Assembly: GCA_017441295.1 (NCBI GenBank)
Contig: JAFRYA010000043.1
Coordinates: 1 to 51,797 of the forward strand
Source: Lachnospiraceae bacterium
Lineage (GTDB): Bacteria; Bacillota; Clostridia; Lachnospirales; Lachnospiraceae
Reading direction: 5' to 3'
DNA length: 51,797 nt
Shown here piece by piece: positions 1-8,140 of this stretch. Made by a program: the position numbers and the translations under genes. The notes beneath the pieces are model-generated. The model did not search any database. It was given only the letters and a program-made list of their open reading frames with translations, and was not told the DNA's origin. Position 1 is the first letter of the stretch. Every line of letters begins with the position of its first letter.

Positions 1-128
1 CCGTTTTTCTGTGCACCTTCTAAGCAGGTGCCCGCTTTTTGAAAATCTCTTTGTTAAAGGACTTTCAGGGATGGTCTATACTGTTCAGTTGCCAATGTGC
101 GGCTGTCCCTCAAGCGGACAGCTTGCTT

Positions 129-157
129 ATAATATCACTCGCTTTTGCCAATGTCAA
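129..157 (-). promoter_or_regulatory. Leftward sigma-A-type promoter at left edge
   Basis: On the minus strand TTGACA (157-152) is followed after exactly 17 bp by TATTAT (134-129). Transcription would leave the window leftwards. The first transcribed bases hold a perfect 7-bp inverted repeat (GCTGTCC/GGACAGC, 102-122), and another hairpin lies at 14-32 (GCACCT/AGGTGC). The transcript is therefore a structured leader or small RNA whose gene lies outside the window. No RNA family could be assigned. Bases 1-279 hold no convincing coding region. Confidence 0.5.
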
Positions 158-279
158 CAACTATTTTTAACTTTTTTTAACTTTTTTTTGGGCACACAAT
201 TTATGGAAAAAATAAGGCTTTCCTATATACAATATGTTGTGTTATCATATGGCCTATACAATTTGAGGAGGGATTAAAC

Positions 280-759
280 ATGGCTTTTTATAAGGTAAAA
301 GAGTTCTTTAAAAGTAAAGGAATGGAAGACAAGCTTGCAGTTTTTGACATTCCGTGCGATACTGTAACCCATGCCGCTGAAAACATCGGCTGCGCCGAGC
401 AGCGCATAGCCAAGACCATGTCCTTCCTGGTCGAAGACAGGCCCGTGGTTATTGTCTGCGCCGGCGACACCAAGATTTCCAACCGCAAATACAAGGACTT
501 CTTCCACACTAAGGCGAAGATGGTCCCGTTTGAATCAGTTGAGGAGATCATTGGTCATGAGCCCGGAGGAGTCTGCCCCTTCGCGCTCAACGACGGAGTA
601 ACTGTTTATCTGGACGAGTCTCTTCACCGCTTTGAAGACGTCTACCCTGCATCAGGCGACATATACTCCATATCACATCTTACTATTGAAGAATTAGAAT
701 ACCTGACAAACAATCCCGAGTGGATCGATGTCTGTGAAATACGGGAGGTAACCCAGTGA
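280..759 (+). CDS. YbaK/EbsC-type aminoacyl-tRNA deacylase
   Basis: A 159-residue single-domain protein of the YbaK/ProX editing family, which hydrolyses mischarged aminoacyl-tRNA (classically Cys-tRNA(Pro)) in the cytoplasm. The family signature GHEPGGVCPF is seen at residues 92-101, and the conserved lysine lies in RIAKTMSF (Lys45). Length matches free-standing YbaK proteins. The ATG at 280 follows a good GAGGAGG ribosome site. The next gene starts inside its stop codon (GTGA overlap), so the two are translationally coupled although no functional link is evident. The exact tRNA substrate (Cys-Pro or another pair) cannot be decided from sequence. Confidence 0.88.
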   Translation: MAFYKVKEFFKSKGMEDKLAVFDIPCDTVTHAAENIGCAEQRIAKTMSFLVEDRPVVIVCAGDTKISNRKYKDFFHTKAKMVPFESVEEIIGHEPGGVCPFALNDGVTVYLDESLHRFEDVYPASGDIYSISHLTIEELEYLTNNPEWIDVCEIREVTQ

Positions 760-1631
760 AGCTAAACCGCAGGCGTTTGCACAGCTTCCTTATTATTACA
801 TTTATATATATAGTGGCCGCGGCCGCCGGCATCGTTCTGTTCCATTTTCTGAGCGGACAGTTCTGGCTGCGCCTTTTGATCGCTGATGTGGTATCAACGG
901 TCATAGTCTTTATTTTCAGCTGTGTCTTTGACAACGCGTCCGTTTATGACCCTTATTGGAGCGTCCAGCCCATAGTTATCATTCTGGCGCTTGCGTTCAC
1001 CAATGATCTCAATCCGTTGCGCATTCTGCTCATATTTGTAATCTGCCTGTGGGGCATCCGCCTTACCGCGAACTGGGCTGTTAATTTCTATGGCCTGGGA
1101 TATGAGGACTGGCGCTACCGTTTATATAAGAAGAGATTTCCACGTATTTATCCGCTGCTCAACTTCGTTGGCATCCATATGGTGCCTACGCTCATTGTTT
1201 ATGGATGCACTCTGCCGGCAGCCTATGCTTTCGTCAATGACACATACTTTTCTACATGGGTAATAGTCTTCCTGCTGCTGTCTCTGGGCGGCATCTCGCT
1301 GGAGTTTTTCAGCGACATGCAGATGCGCGACTTCAGAGAAGACGTGGCCGCAGGCTTCGCGGAAGGTTTCTGCAGAAGAGGCCTCTGGAAATATTCCAGA
1401 CACCCTAACTATCTGGGCGAGATCCTGATGTGGTGGGGCGTAGGTTTCTCAGTCGTTTCAGTAATGGGCGACAAATGGTACCTGCTGGCCGGCGCGCTGG
1501 CAAACACCCTTCTCTTCCTTACAGTCAGCATTCCGCTGGCCGAAGGCAAGCAGAAAGAAAAAGAAGGTTTCGATGCTTACCGCATGAAAACCCACGTGCT
1601 CCTTCCGATTCCAACAACTTTCAAAAGATAA
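756..1631 (+). CDS. DUF1295 / steroid 5-alpha-reductase-like membrane protein
   Basis: A 291-residue polytopic membrane protein of the DUF1295 family, whose fold belongs to the isoprenylcysteine methyltransferase/steroid 5-alpha reductase superfamily. The C-terminal signature SRHPNYLGE around residues 214-222, followed by a tryptophan-rich helix, is the diagnostic NAD(P)H/substrate-site motif. At least six hydrophobic segments are visible. It starts at GTG 756 behind a GGGAGG site (743-748) and overlaps the ybaK-like stop by 4 nt. A strong hairpin terminator follows at once. The substrate is unknown; bacterial members are often annotated only as DUF1295. Confidence 0.82.
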   Translation: MKLNRRRLHSFLIITFIYIVAAAAGIVLFHFLSGQFWLRLLIADVVSTVIVFIFSCVFDNASVYDPYWSVQPIVIILALAFTNDLNPLRILLIFVICLWGIRLTANWAVNFYGLGYEDWRYRLYKKRFPRIYPLLNFVGIHMVPTLIVYGCTLPAAYAFVNDTYFSTWVIVFLLLSLGGISLEFFSDMQMRDFREDVAAGFAEGFCRRGLWKYSRHPNYLGEILMWWGVGFSVVSVMGDKWYLLAGALANTLLFLTVSIPLAEGKQKEKEGFDAYRMKTHVLLPIPTTFKR

Positions 1632-1635
1632 AAAT

Positions 1636-1665
1636 ACCGCCCGGTTCTTCACCGGGCGGTTCTTT
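1636..1665 (+). terminator. Rho-independent terminator, probably bidirectional
   Basis: Nine-base-pair stem ACCGCCCGG (1636-1644) / CCGGGCGGT (1652-1660) with a 7-nt loop, followed by TCTTT. It lies between two convergent genes and can serve both strands. Confidence 0.85.
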
Positions 1666-1667
1666 AA

Positions 1668-2768
1668 TTATATACATTTATATTTCTCTAAATATTTTTC
1701 AAAGGCTTCTCTTTCATTGTCCTTACCGGTACAGATGAAGCACAGTCCCTCAGGGCTTCCGAGGAAGTCAACTACCCAATCTATATAAGGAAGTTCCTCT
1801 GCTCCGTTAATGAAGAGCTGGCAGAGTTTGCCCGCACCTCTTATCTTCGTATAAATATCAGGCCACTGATCCAGGCCCGGAGCTCCTGCTCCCTGAATCC
1901 ACTGAACGCCGTTCAGCTCCGGTACGGTAACGATGGAATCAAGGTGTCTTACTGCACCCGGTCCGTCCAGATGATAAATGGTCCTTGGAATCAGTTCACA
2001 CTCTTTCTTTAATATAGGAAGATAAAACTCGTCATACATATCCGTGCTGATCATTGCCGAGAAGTCATTCTGAAGCACGAAATAAGGCTCCTGTGAAAGC
2101 ATCGTAGCCCAACAGGTGTATCCCGGAATCTTACCAATATCGATAGCATCCATGAAGATCTTATATGCTTTCTTGAACTGCTCATGGATATTCCAGCAGG
2201 CAGCCTCCACAGCCTCGGGTTCCAGACAAAGCTCCAAAAGAAACGGATTGGCATCTCTTATAGAAGAAACGATATCCATTACTCCGCCGAAGTCAGGCAG
2301 ACCCATCGGCATAGTTCCATTGAAATGTTCCTGCACCGCCTTTGTCAGTGCCACAGACCTTTTGAGCAGCTCGCTATTCTCATCGAGCTGTATATCAGCG
2401 ATCTTCTCAATATCATCGCAGGATTTCTTAAACCAGACAGTTCCCAGATTATGATCTATACCGAACTCCTGACCGAGGAAACCTCCCAGTATACCGGTCG
2501 GTCTCATATAAAAAACAGGAATTGCATCACCTAAATATTCAACAGCAGAATATGCGTCGTCAACAACCTTTGCAGCCTCTTCAACAGGGAGCGAAAAATC
2601 ATACATCGCATCCAATATAACCTTGCGATAATTAGAAGCGAAGAAGTCTCCGCCTGTCGGCGCGGCTTTATCAAGAGTTACTTGTATAATCGGTCGTTTC
2701 AGCTCGCCGTTCCACCATTTCTCAAATGTGTCTTTTATTGTGTCGTAACGTGTGGCGTCAAAATTCAT
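1668..2768 (-). CDS. Uroporphyrinogen decarboxylase-fold protein (URO-D/MtaA-like)
   Basis: A 366-residue protein resembling the uroporphyrinogen decarboxylase / cobalamin-dependent methyltransferase fold group common in gut Clostridia. A YHLDGPGA segment near residues 265-272 matches the active-site His/Asp region of this group, and the C-terminus is a typical TIM-barrel end. No haem genes or corrinoid proteins lie nearby, so true haem synthesis is unlikely; a methyltransferase-like role is inference. The ATG at 2768 was chosen because AAGGAG sits 7 nt upstream; an in-frame TTG six codons earlier has no ribosome site. It is monocistronic. Confidence 0.7.
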   Translation of the reverse strand: MNFDATRYDTIKDTFEKWWNGELKRPIIQVTLDKAAPTGGDFFASNYRKVILDAMYDFSLPVEEAAKVVDDAYSAVEYLGDAIPVFYMRPTGILGGFLGQEFGIDHNLGTVWFKKSCDDIEKIADIQLDENSELLKRSVALTKAVQEHFNGTMPMGLPDFGGVMDIVSSIRDANPFLLELCLEPEAVEAACWNIHEQFKKAYKIFMDAIDIGKIPGYTCWATMLSQEPYFVLQNDFSAMISTDMYDEFYLPILKKECELIPRTIYHLDGPGAVRHLDSIVTVPELNGVQWIQGAGAPGLDQWPDIYTKIRGAGKLCQLFINGAEELPYIDWVVDFLGSPEGLCFICTGKDNEREAFEKYLEKYKCI

Positions 2769-2798
2769 TTCCTTACTCCTTATCAAATATATTTAAGG

Positions 2799-2807
2799 AT
2801 TATAACA
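2799..2807 (-). promoter_or_regulatory. Extended -10 promoter for URO-D-like gene
   Basis: On the minus strand TGTTATAAT (2807-2799) is an extended -10 element about 30 bp before the start codon. No good -35 is present. The surrounding 2769-2940 is AT-rich, with no gene seen. Confidence 0.4.
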
Positions 2808-2940
2808 CATATTTATTTTTTTATTATATAAACATTTGTTTTTGTGAAATAGTTGGAGGTCTGCGCAAATCTCTTGTGCAACCTGCTTAAACAGACGGCC
2901 AAAACGGGCTTTGGAATCAAGCAAAAATACCAACTTTCAG

Positions 2941-2969
2941 TTGACTGAAAACACCCTGAATTTTATAAT
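2941..2969 (+). promoter_or_regulatory. Sigma-A promoter of nucleoside-uptake locus
   Basis: TTGACT (2941-2946), 17-bp spacer, TATAAT (2964-2969), about 50 bp before the start codon of the BMP lipoprotein. The short leader leaves no room for a riboswitch. Confidence 0.8.
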
Positions 2970-3020
2970 AAATGTGTATGGAAACATACCAAAATACTTG
3001 TATTAGTGAGGAGAAAAAAA

Positions 3021-4214
3021 GTGAAAAAATTTCTTTCAATTCTTCTGGCAGCTCTTCTTGTAATCGGCGCTATCGCTGTATTCACAGGCTGCCAGGGTAA
3101 TGGTGGCGGCGGCCAGCAGGGCGGCGGCGAAGAGCAGCAAAGCGGCGAAGAACAGCAGGGCGGCGGCGAGCAGCAGGGCGACAAGACCTACGAGATCGCA
3201 GTTGTTACTGACGTTGGCCAATTAATGGACGGCGGTTTCAACCAGGGAACATACGAAGGTGCTGTAGCATTTGCTGAAGCTAATGGACTGACCTACAACT
3301 ACTATCAGCCAGCTAACGGCTCAGACGCTACTGACAATGACCGTATCGCAGCAATGCGTCAGGCTATCAAGAACGGTGCTAAGATCATCATCGCTCCTGG
3401 ATTCCTTCAGGCAACAGCTATGACCACAGTAGCTCTTGAGAGCCCTGAGGTTAAATTCGTTTTCGTTGATGGATGGCCATTAACAGACGAAGCAGGCGCA
3501 GCTATCCCTAACGTAACAGCTATCGCTTACAAAGAGCAGGAGTCAGGCTATCTGGCTGGCTACGCAGTAGTTAAAGACGGCTACACCAAGCTCGGCGGTA
3601 CCTTCGGCGGCGGCGGATCCAACCCGGCTTGCAACCGTTTCGCTTACGGTTATGTTCAGGGCATCAGAGATGCAGCTGAAGAACTCGGTGTTGACGTAGA
3701 AGTTAAGATCAGCTTCATGTATGGTTCAACATTCTCAGCTTCAACAGAGCTGGCAACACAGATGAGCGGCTGGTACAACGGCGGCACAGAGGTTGTCTTC
3801 TCTTGCGGCGGTTCAATGGTACAGAGCGTTATCACAGCAGCACAGGAGACCGAGAACGGCAAGGTTATCGGCGTTGATACTGACCAGTCAATCCTCAGCG
3901 ACAGAGTTATCACCTCTGCTATGAAGGGCCTCAGCGTTTCTGTTCAGAAGGTTCTGGGCGAATTCTACGGCGGCGAGTGGGATGCTAAGCTCGGCGGACA
4001 GCTGTCAAACCTCGGTGCAGCTGATGATTCAACAGGTCTTCCTATTGAAACATCCAAGTTCACCAACTTCACAGCTGATGACTATGCAGCTCTGTATGCA
4101 AAGGTTAAGAGCGGCGAAATTACTCCTAGCGATGACGTTGCAGGCATCGACACTGCAGAATTCTGGGCTAAGAACTTCGAAGGCACTCATGTAACTGTTG
4201 TTTACGAGCAGTAA
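3021..4214 (+). CDS. BMP-family nucleoside-binding lipoprotein
   Basis: A 397-residue extracytoplasmic binding protein of the BMP/Med family (like PnrA or B. subtilis NupN), which delivers nucleosides to the ABC transporter encoded next. The signal peptide ends in a lipobox FTGC with Cys24 as the lipidation site. A low-complexity Gly/Gln/Glu tether (about residues 28-57) comes before the periplasmic-binding fold. GTG 3021 is the likely start: GAGGAG (3008-3013) lies 7 nt upstream, while an in-frame GTG at 3006 would lie before that site. A strong terminator separates it from the ATPase gene, suggesting excess binding protein. Purine- or pyrimidine-nucleoside preference is not resolvable. Confidence 0.9.
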   Translation: MKKFLSILLAALLVIGAIAVFTGCQGNGGGGQQGGGEEQQSGEEQQGGGEQQGDKTYEIAVVTDVGQLMDGGFNQGTYEGAVAFAEANGLTYNYYQPANGSDATDNDRIAAMRQAIKNGAKIIIAPGFLQATAMTTVALESPEVKFVFVDGWPLTDEAGAAIPNVTAIAYKEQESGYLAGYAVVKDGYTKLGGTFGGGGSNPACNRFAYGYVQGIRDAAEELGVDVEVKISFMYGSTFSASTELATQMSGWYNGGTEVVFSCGGSMVQSVITAAQETENGKVIGVDTDQSILSDRVITSAMKGLSVSVQKVLGEFYGGEWDAKLGGQLSNLGAADDSTGLPIETSKFTNFTADDYAALYAKVKSGEITPSDDVAGIDTAEFWAKNFEGTHVTVVYEQ

Positions 4215-4232
4215 TTTTAATCATGACTAACG

Positions 4233-4261
4233 AAAAGAAAGGACTTCGGTCCTTTCTTTTT
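4233..4261 (+). terminator. Intra-operon terminator with UUCG loop
   Basis: Twelve-base-pair stem AAAAGAAAGGAC (4233-4244) / GTCCTTTCTTTT (4249-4260) closed by a TTCG tetraloop, with a terminal T run. It sits between the binding-protein gene and the transporter genes, so partial readthrough would set the stoichiometry. Confidence 0.85.
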
Positions 4262-4267
4262 GCAAAA

Positions 4268-4290
4268 CCGCAAGGCTTCAGGCTTTGCGG
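4268..4290 (+). other. Second hairpin after the terminator
   Basis: CCGCAAGGC / GCTTTGCGG stem (one G-T pair) with a TTCAG loop directly downstream of the UUCG terminator. It has no T run. It may protect the 5' end of a processed downstream message. Confidence 0.4.
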
Positions 4291-4340
4291 CTCTGCAAAA
4301 AGAATTTTCACGAATACTAAAAAAGGAAGGTACGACATAT

Positions 4341-5885
4341 ATGAGTGAGCAACCGTATGTAATTGAAATGCGGCATATCACGAAAATCTTTGGCACCAAC
4401 AAAGCGAATGACGACATCACCCTTCAGCTCAGGAAGGGTGAAATTCATGCTCTTCTGGGTGAAAACGGCGCAGGAAAATCCACTCTCATGAGTATCCTGT
4501 TCGGCTTGTATGACCCGGATTCAGGAGAAATCCTGAAGGACGGCAAGCCTGTTAAGATCAAAGATCCAAATGATGCCACCGCTTTAGGAATCGGCATGGT
4601 CCATCAGCACTTCAAGCTGGTGGAATGTTTCAGCGTTCTGGACAATATCATTCTCGGCAAGGAAGACACCACCATGGGTTTCCTCAAGAAAAAGACCGCC
4701 CGCAAGAAGGTCCTCGCCCTCAGCGAGAAATACGGTCTTCATGTTGACCCTGACGCTATCATTGAAGACATCACAGTCGGCATGCAGCAGCGTACTGAAA
4801 TCCTGAAGATGCTCTACAGGGACAACGAGGTTCTGATCTTTGACGAGCCTACCGCTGTTCTGACACCTCAGGAGATCGACGAGCTCATGCAGATAATGAA
4901 GAACCTGGCCTCAGAAGGCAAGTCCATTCTCTTCATCACTCACAAACTGAACGAGATCATGGAAGTTGCCGACCGCTGCTCTGTTCTCAGAAAAGGCAAA
5001 TACATCGGTACTGTAAACGTTGCCGACACCACTAAAGAAGAGCTTTCCGAGATGATGGTCGGCAGAATGGTACAGTTCGCGGTATCCAAGAAAGACGCCG
5101 AGCCAGGCCAGCCTGTCCTCGAATTAAAGAACCTGAATGTTAAGCATCCGGTTCACAAGAAACCGGCTGTCAACAACGTTTCCTTCGAGGTCCGCGCCGG
5201 CGAGATCACCTGTATCGCAGGTATCGACGGCAACGGTCAGACAGAGCTCGGATACGCCATCACAGGTCTTGAGAAACCTGATTCAGGCCAGATCCTTTTG
5301 AACGGCGACGACATTACCAGGAAGAGCGTACGTTACCGTACCGACAACGGCATGAGCCACATCCCGGAAGACCGTCACAAACACGGCCTGATCCTGGATT
5401 TCACTCTCCAGGAGAACATGGTGCTCCGCCGTTATATGGAGCCTAAGTTCCAGAAGAACGGCTTCATCCGTTTCGATGAAGTACGTAAATATTCAGACAT
5501 GCTCATCGACGAATTCGACGTTCGAAGCGGCGAAGGTTCCGACACTATCGTCCGTTCAATGTCCGGCGGCAATCAGCAGAAGGCCATCGTAGCCAGAGAG
5601 CTCGATCACAAGCACGATCTGCTGGTAGCCATCCAGCCAACCCGTGGTCTGGACGTCGGCGCCATCGAATTCATTCACAGTGAAATAGTTAAAAAGCGTG
5701 ACAGCGGAGCCGCGGTCCTGCTGATCTCTCTCGAGCTCGAAGAAGTTATGTCCCTGTCAGACAGAATCCTCGTAATGTACGAGGGCGAGATAGTCGGCGA
5801 GCTCGATCCAAAGACCACCACAGTCCAGGAGCTCGGCCTCTACATGGTCGGCGCCAAACGTGATGATGGAAAGGAGGGCCGGTAA
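4341..5885 (+). CDS. Nucleoside ABC transporter ATPase (two NBDs)
   Basis: A 514-residue ATPase with two tandem nucleotide-binding domains, typical of BMP/NupO and RbsA-type importers. NBD1 has Walker A GENGAGKST (residues 40-48), a family-typical degenerate signature VGMQQR (146-151) and Walker B VLIFDEP (164-170). NBD2 lacks a canonical P-loop (GIDGNGQTEL) but has an intact MSGGNQQK signature (407-414) and QPTRGLDVGAIEF, as usual for this family. ATG 4341 follows AAGGAAGG; upstream in-frame codons read through the terminator and are not coding. It works with the two permeases downstream and the BMP lipoprotein upstream. Confidence 0.92.
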   Translation: MSEQPYVIEMRHITKIFGTNKANDDITLQLRKGEIHALLGENGAGKSTLMSILFGLYDPDSGEILKDGKPVKIKDPNDATALGIGMVHQHFKLVECFSVLDNIILGKEDTTMGFLKKKTARKKVLALSEKYGLHVDPDAIIEDITVGMQQRTEILKMLYRDNEVLIFDEPTAVLTPQEIDELMQIMKNLASEGKSILFITHKLNEIMEVADRCSVLRKGKYIGTVNVADTTKEELSEMMVGRMVQFAVSKKDAEPGQPVLELKNLNVKHPVHKKPAVNNVSFEVRAGEITCIAGIDGNGQTELGYAITGLEKPDSGQILLNGDDITRKSVRYRTDNGMSHIPEDRHKHGLILDFTLQENMVLRRYMEPKFQKNGFIRFDEVRKYSDMLIDEFDVRSGEGSDTIVRSMSGGNQQKAIVARELDHKHDLLVAIQPTRGLDVGAIEFIHSEIVKKRDSGAAVLLISLELEEVMSLSDRILVMYEGEIVGELDPKTTTVQELGLYMVGAKRDDGKEGR

Positions 5886-5886
5886 T

Positions 5887-7179
5887 ATGAGCGGATTCAG
5901 AAAATTAATTGGCAAATCGGGCTTTAAGTCCGTTATATCTTCGATCCTCTGCATCATCGCCGGCATCATCGTTGGCTTCGTTGTAATGATCATCCTTTCG
6001 CTGTTCAATGACAAGATCAACATAGGTGACGCATTCTATGGTCTGCGCATTATCCTAGGCGGCCCATTCTCCAGCGGCACCGCCAAATACATAATCACCA
6101 ACCTGGGCGACATGATCTTCTATGCCGCGCCTCTGGTAATGACCGGTGTTTCCGTAGCCCTGGCTAATAAGACCGGTCTGTTCAACATCGGTGCTCCCGG
6201 CCAGTTCCTGATGGGTACTCTGGGTTCACTTCTGGTTGCGCTGAACATCAACACCATTGACAAGCCGGGCCTGAGCGTGCTCGTATGGATCCTCGCGATC
6301 CTGGTCGGCGCTGTATGCGGCGCTATCTGGGGCTGCATACCGGGCTTCTTCCGGGCGGTCTTCAACGTCAACGAGGTTATCGTCTGCATCATGACCAACT
6401 GGATCGCAGCCAACATTGTCAGCTGGGTATTCGGTGAAATGCCTCACCTGGTCAACAAAGGCGCAGGTAAGTCAGGCTACCTGTTCACCACCGCCACCAC
6501 CGGCAACTCTACGCCGAAACTGGGACTTAACAATATTTTCAAGGGTTCCTACATCGACATCGGTATTTTCGTTGCCATCGCTCTGGCGATCGTAATTTAC
6601 ATTATTCTTACCAAGACTACATTCGGATATGAGCTGCGCGCATGCGGTGCCAACAAATACGGTGCCCGTTACGCAGGCATGAATGAGAAGAAGAACATCA
6701 TCCTCTCAATGGCTATTGCAGGCGCTCTCGCAGGCGTCGGCGGTGCTCTCTACTACCTCTGCCCGGGCATCGAGTTCAAATTCGACAGCGCCTATGCTAA
6801 GCTCCCGGACTACGGCTTCAACGGCATTCCGGCAGCCCTGCTCGGCAGCAATAACCCGATCGCGGTTATCTTCGTAGGTCTGTTTATCAGATACTTAAGC
6901 ATCGGCGGCGACAACCTGTCCAGCGCCGGTTACAACAAATACATCGCAGACGTTATTATCGCCCTTATCATTTACTTCGCCGGCTTCTCCAAGCTGTTCA
7001 GGGACATCATGGACAGACGCAGGAAGAAAGAGGCTTCCATTATCAAGGCCGATATTGCGGACGTTAAGAAGGACGCTGAGCCTATAATCGAAACATCTGA
7101 AGCCGAAGCCACAGCTGAGGCTGAGTCAAATGTATCACCGGATGTTCAGCCGGTCACAGGAGAGGAGGTTGATCAGTAA
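5887..7179 (+). CDS. Nucleoside ABC transporter permease 1 (NupP-like)
   Basis: A 430-residue integral membrane permease of the BPD_transp_2 type, the larger of the two permeases in BMP/Nup systems. Many hydrophobic helices are seen, followed by an acidic Ala/Glu-rich cytoplasmic tail of about 55 residues from residue 375 that the family does not usually need. Start ATG 5887 follows AAGGAGGG, one base after the ATPase stop. It overlaps the next permease by one base (TAATG), so translation is coupled. It forms the heterodimeric channel with permease 2. Confidence 0.9.
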   Translation: MSGFRKLIGKSGFKSVISSILCIIAGIIVGFVVMIILSLFNDKINIGDAFYGLRIILGGPFSSGTAKYIITNLGDMIFYAAPLVMTGVSVALANKTGLFNIGAPGQFLMGTLGSLLVALNINTIDKPGLSVLVWILAILVGAVCGAIWGCIPGFFRAVFNVNEVIVCIMTNWIAANIVSWVFGEMPHLVNKGAGKSGYLFTTATTGNSTPKLGLNNIFKGSYIDIGIFVAIALAIVIYIILTKTTFGYELRACGANKYGARYAGMNEKKNIILSMAIAGALAGVGGALYYLCPGIEFKFDSAYAKLPDYGFNGIPAALLGSNNPIAVIFVGLFIRYLSIGGDNLSSAGYNKYIADVIIALIIYFAGFSKLFRDIMDRRRKKEASIIKADIADVKKDAEPIIETSEAEATAEAESNVSPDVQPVTGEEVDQ

Positions 7180-8135
7180 TGGTATTCCTGCTTCAAAAAA
7201 CCCTTATCTACGCAGCCCCGCTGCTTATAGTTGCCCTGGCCGGTATGTTCTCCGAACGAAGCGGTGTCATCAACCTGGCACTTGAAGGAGAGATGGTATT
7301 CGGCGCGTTCTGCGGAGCCATCATCGCGCGTGCCTTTGTAAATAACGGCATCCTGGTGGATCACGTCCAGCTGCTCTTTGCCATCGTACTTGTAGCTTCA
7401 GCCATCTGCGGAGCCGTATTCTCGCTGCTCTTGTCGCTGTCCGCGGTCAAGCTGAAAGCCAACCAGACCATCGGCGGCACGGCGATTAACATGCTGGCAG
7501 CTGCAGTTGTTAATGCTTTCGCGCTCTCACTGTTCAACAGCGAGAAGATTCAGATGCCTGCATCATTCGGCGGATACGTTATCAAGAATCCTGACATCTG
7601 CTCTGTTGCGCGTGTATTCGGCGACAAGGCTTACATATCTACATACATTATCGTTGGCCTGTTCATAATCCTGTCCATCTGGATTTATAAAACCAAGACA
7701 GGTATGCGCCTGCGTTCCTGCGGCGAGCATCCGCAGGCTGCAGCATCAGTCGGTATCAATGTATTCAAGATGCGTTATCTGGGAACCACTATTTCAGGCG
7801 CTCTGGCAGGACTCGGCGGATACGCTTACATCGCAACAGTAGCCAACGGCACATCCGAAGGAACTGTTGGCGGCATGGGCTTCCTGGCATTGGCCATCAT
7901 GATCTTCGGTAACTGGAAACCGCTGGGCATCGCTATCGGCGCTGTGCTGTTCGGTCTCCTGAAATGTATCGGACCTATTTCCTCATCATTTGATTTCCTC
8001 AAGAATCTGGGAATGCCGATGTATTTCTACAATATCATTCCATACTTCGTAGTTCTCGTTGTTCTGGCCATCACCGCCAAACGTTCCGGATGTCCTAAGG
8101 CTGAAGGTATTCCATACGATAAAGGCATGCGGTAA
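7179..8135 (+). CDS. Nucleoside ABC transporter permease 2 (NupQ-like)
   Basis: A 318-residue BPD_transp_2 permease, the smaller partner in the importer. The N-terminus has the family sequence FSERSGVINLALEG around residues 24-37, and the coupling region RLRSCGEHPQAA lies near residues 177-188. The start overlaps the stop of permease 1 (TAATG). Only 5 bp separate it from the phosphorylase gene, tying uptake to nucleoside cleavage. Confidence 0.9.
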   Translation: MVFLLQKTLIYAAPLLIVALAGMFSERSGVINLALEGEMVFGAFCGAIIARAFVNNGILVDHVQLLFAIVLVASAICGAVFSLLLSLSAVKLKANQTIGGTAINMLAAAVVNAFALSLFNSEKIQMPASFGGYVIKNPDICSVARVFGDKAYISTYIIVGLFIILSIWIYKTKTGMRLRSCGEHPQAAASVGINVFKMRYLGTTISGALAGLGGYAYIATVANGTSEGTVGGMGFLALAIMIFGNWKPLGIAIGAVLFGLLKCIGPISSSFDFLKNLGMPMYFYNIIPYFVVLVVLAITAKRSGCPKAEGIPYDKGMR

Positions 8136-8140
8136 GTGCT

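Noticed and set aside
1..122. 6S RNA or RNase P RNA on the minus strand
   Set aside because: Hairpins and a strong promoter are present, but I could not match the conserved cores of either RNA, and the sequence is cut by the window edge.
11..277. Small coding region at the left edge
   Set aside because: The frame crosses the promoter and hairpin region, has no ribosome site and gives a protein without recognisable features.
1668..2768. Authentic haem-pathway HemE
   Set aside because: Overall similarity is to the divergent URO-D/methyltransferase group, and no haem biosynthesis genes are nearby.
2787..2940. Purine or other riboswitch before the nucleoside-uptake genes
   Set aside because: The good promoter at 2941-2969 lies downstream of this stretch, so it is not part of the leader; no conserved aptamer core was recognised.
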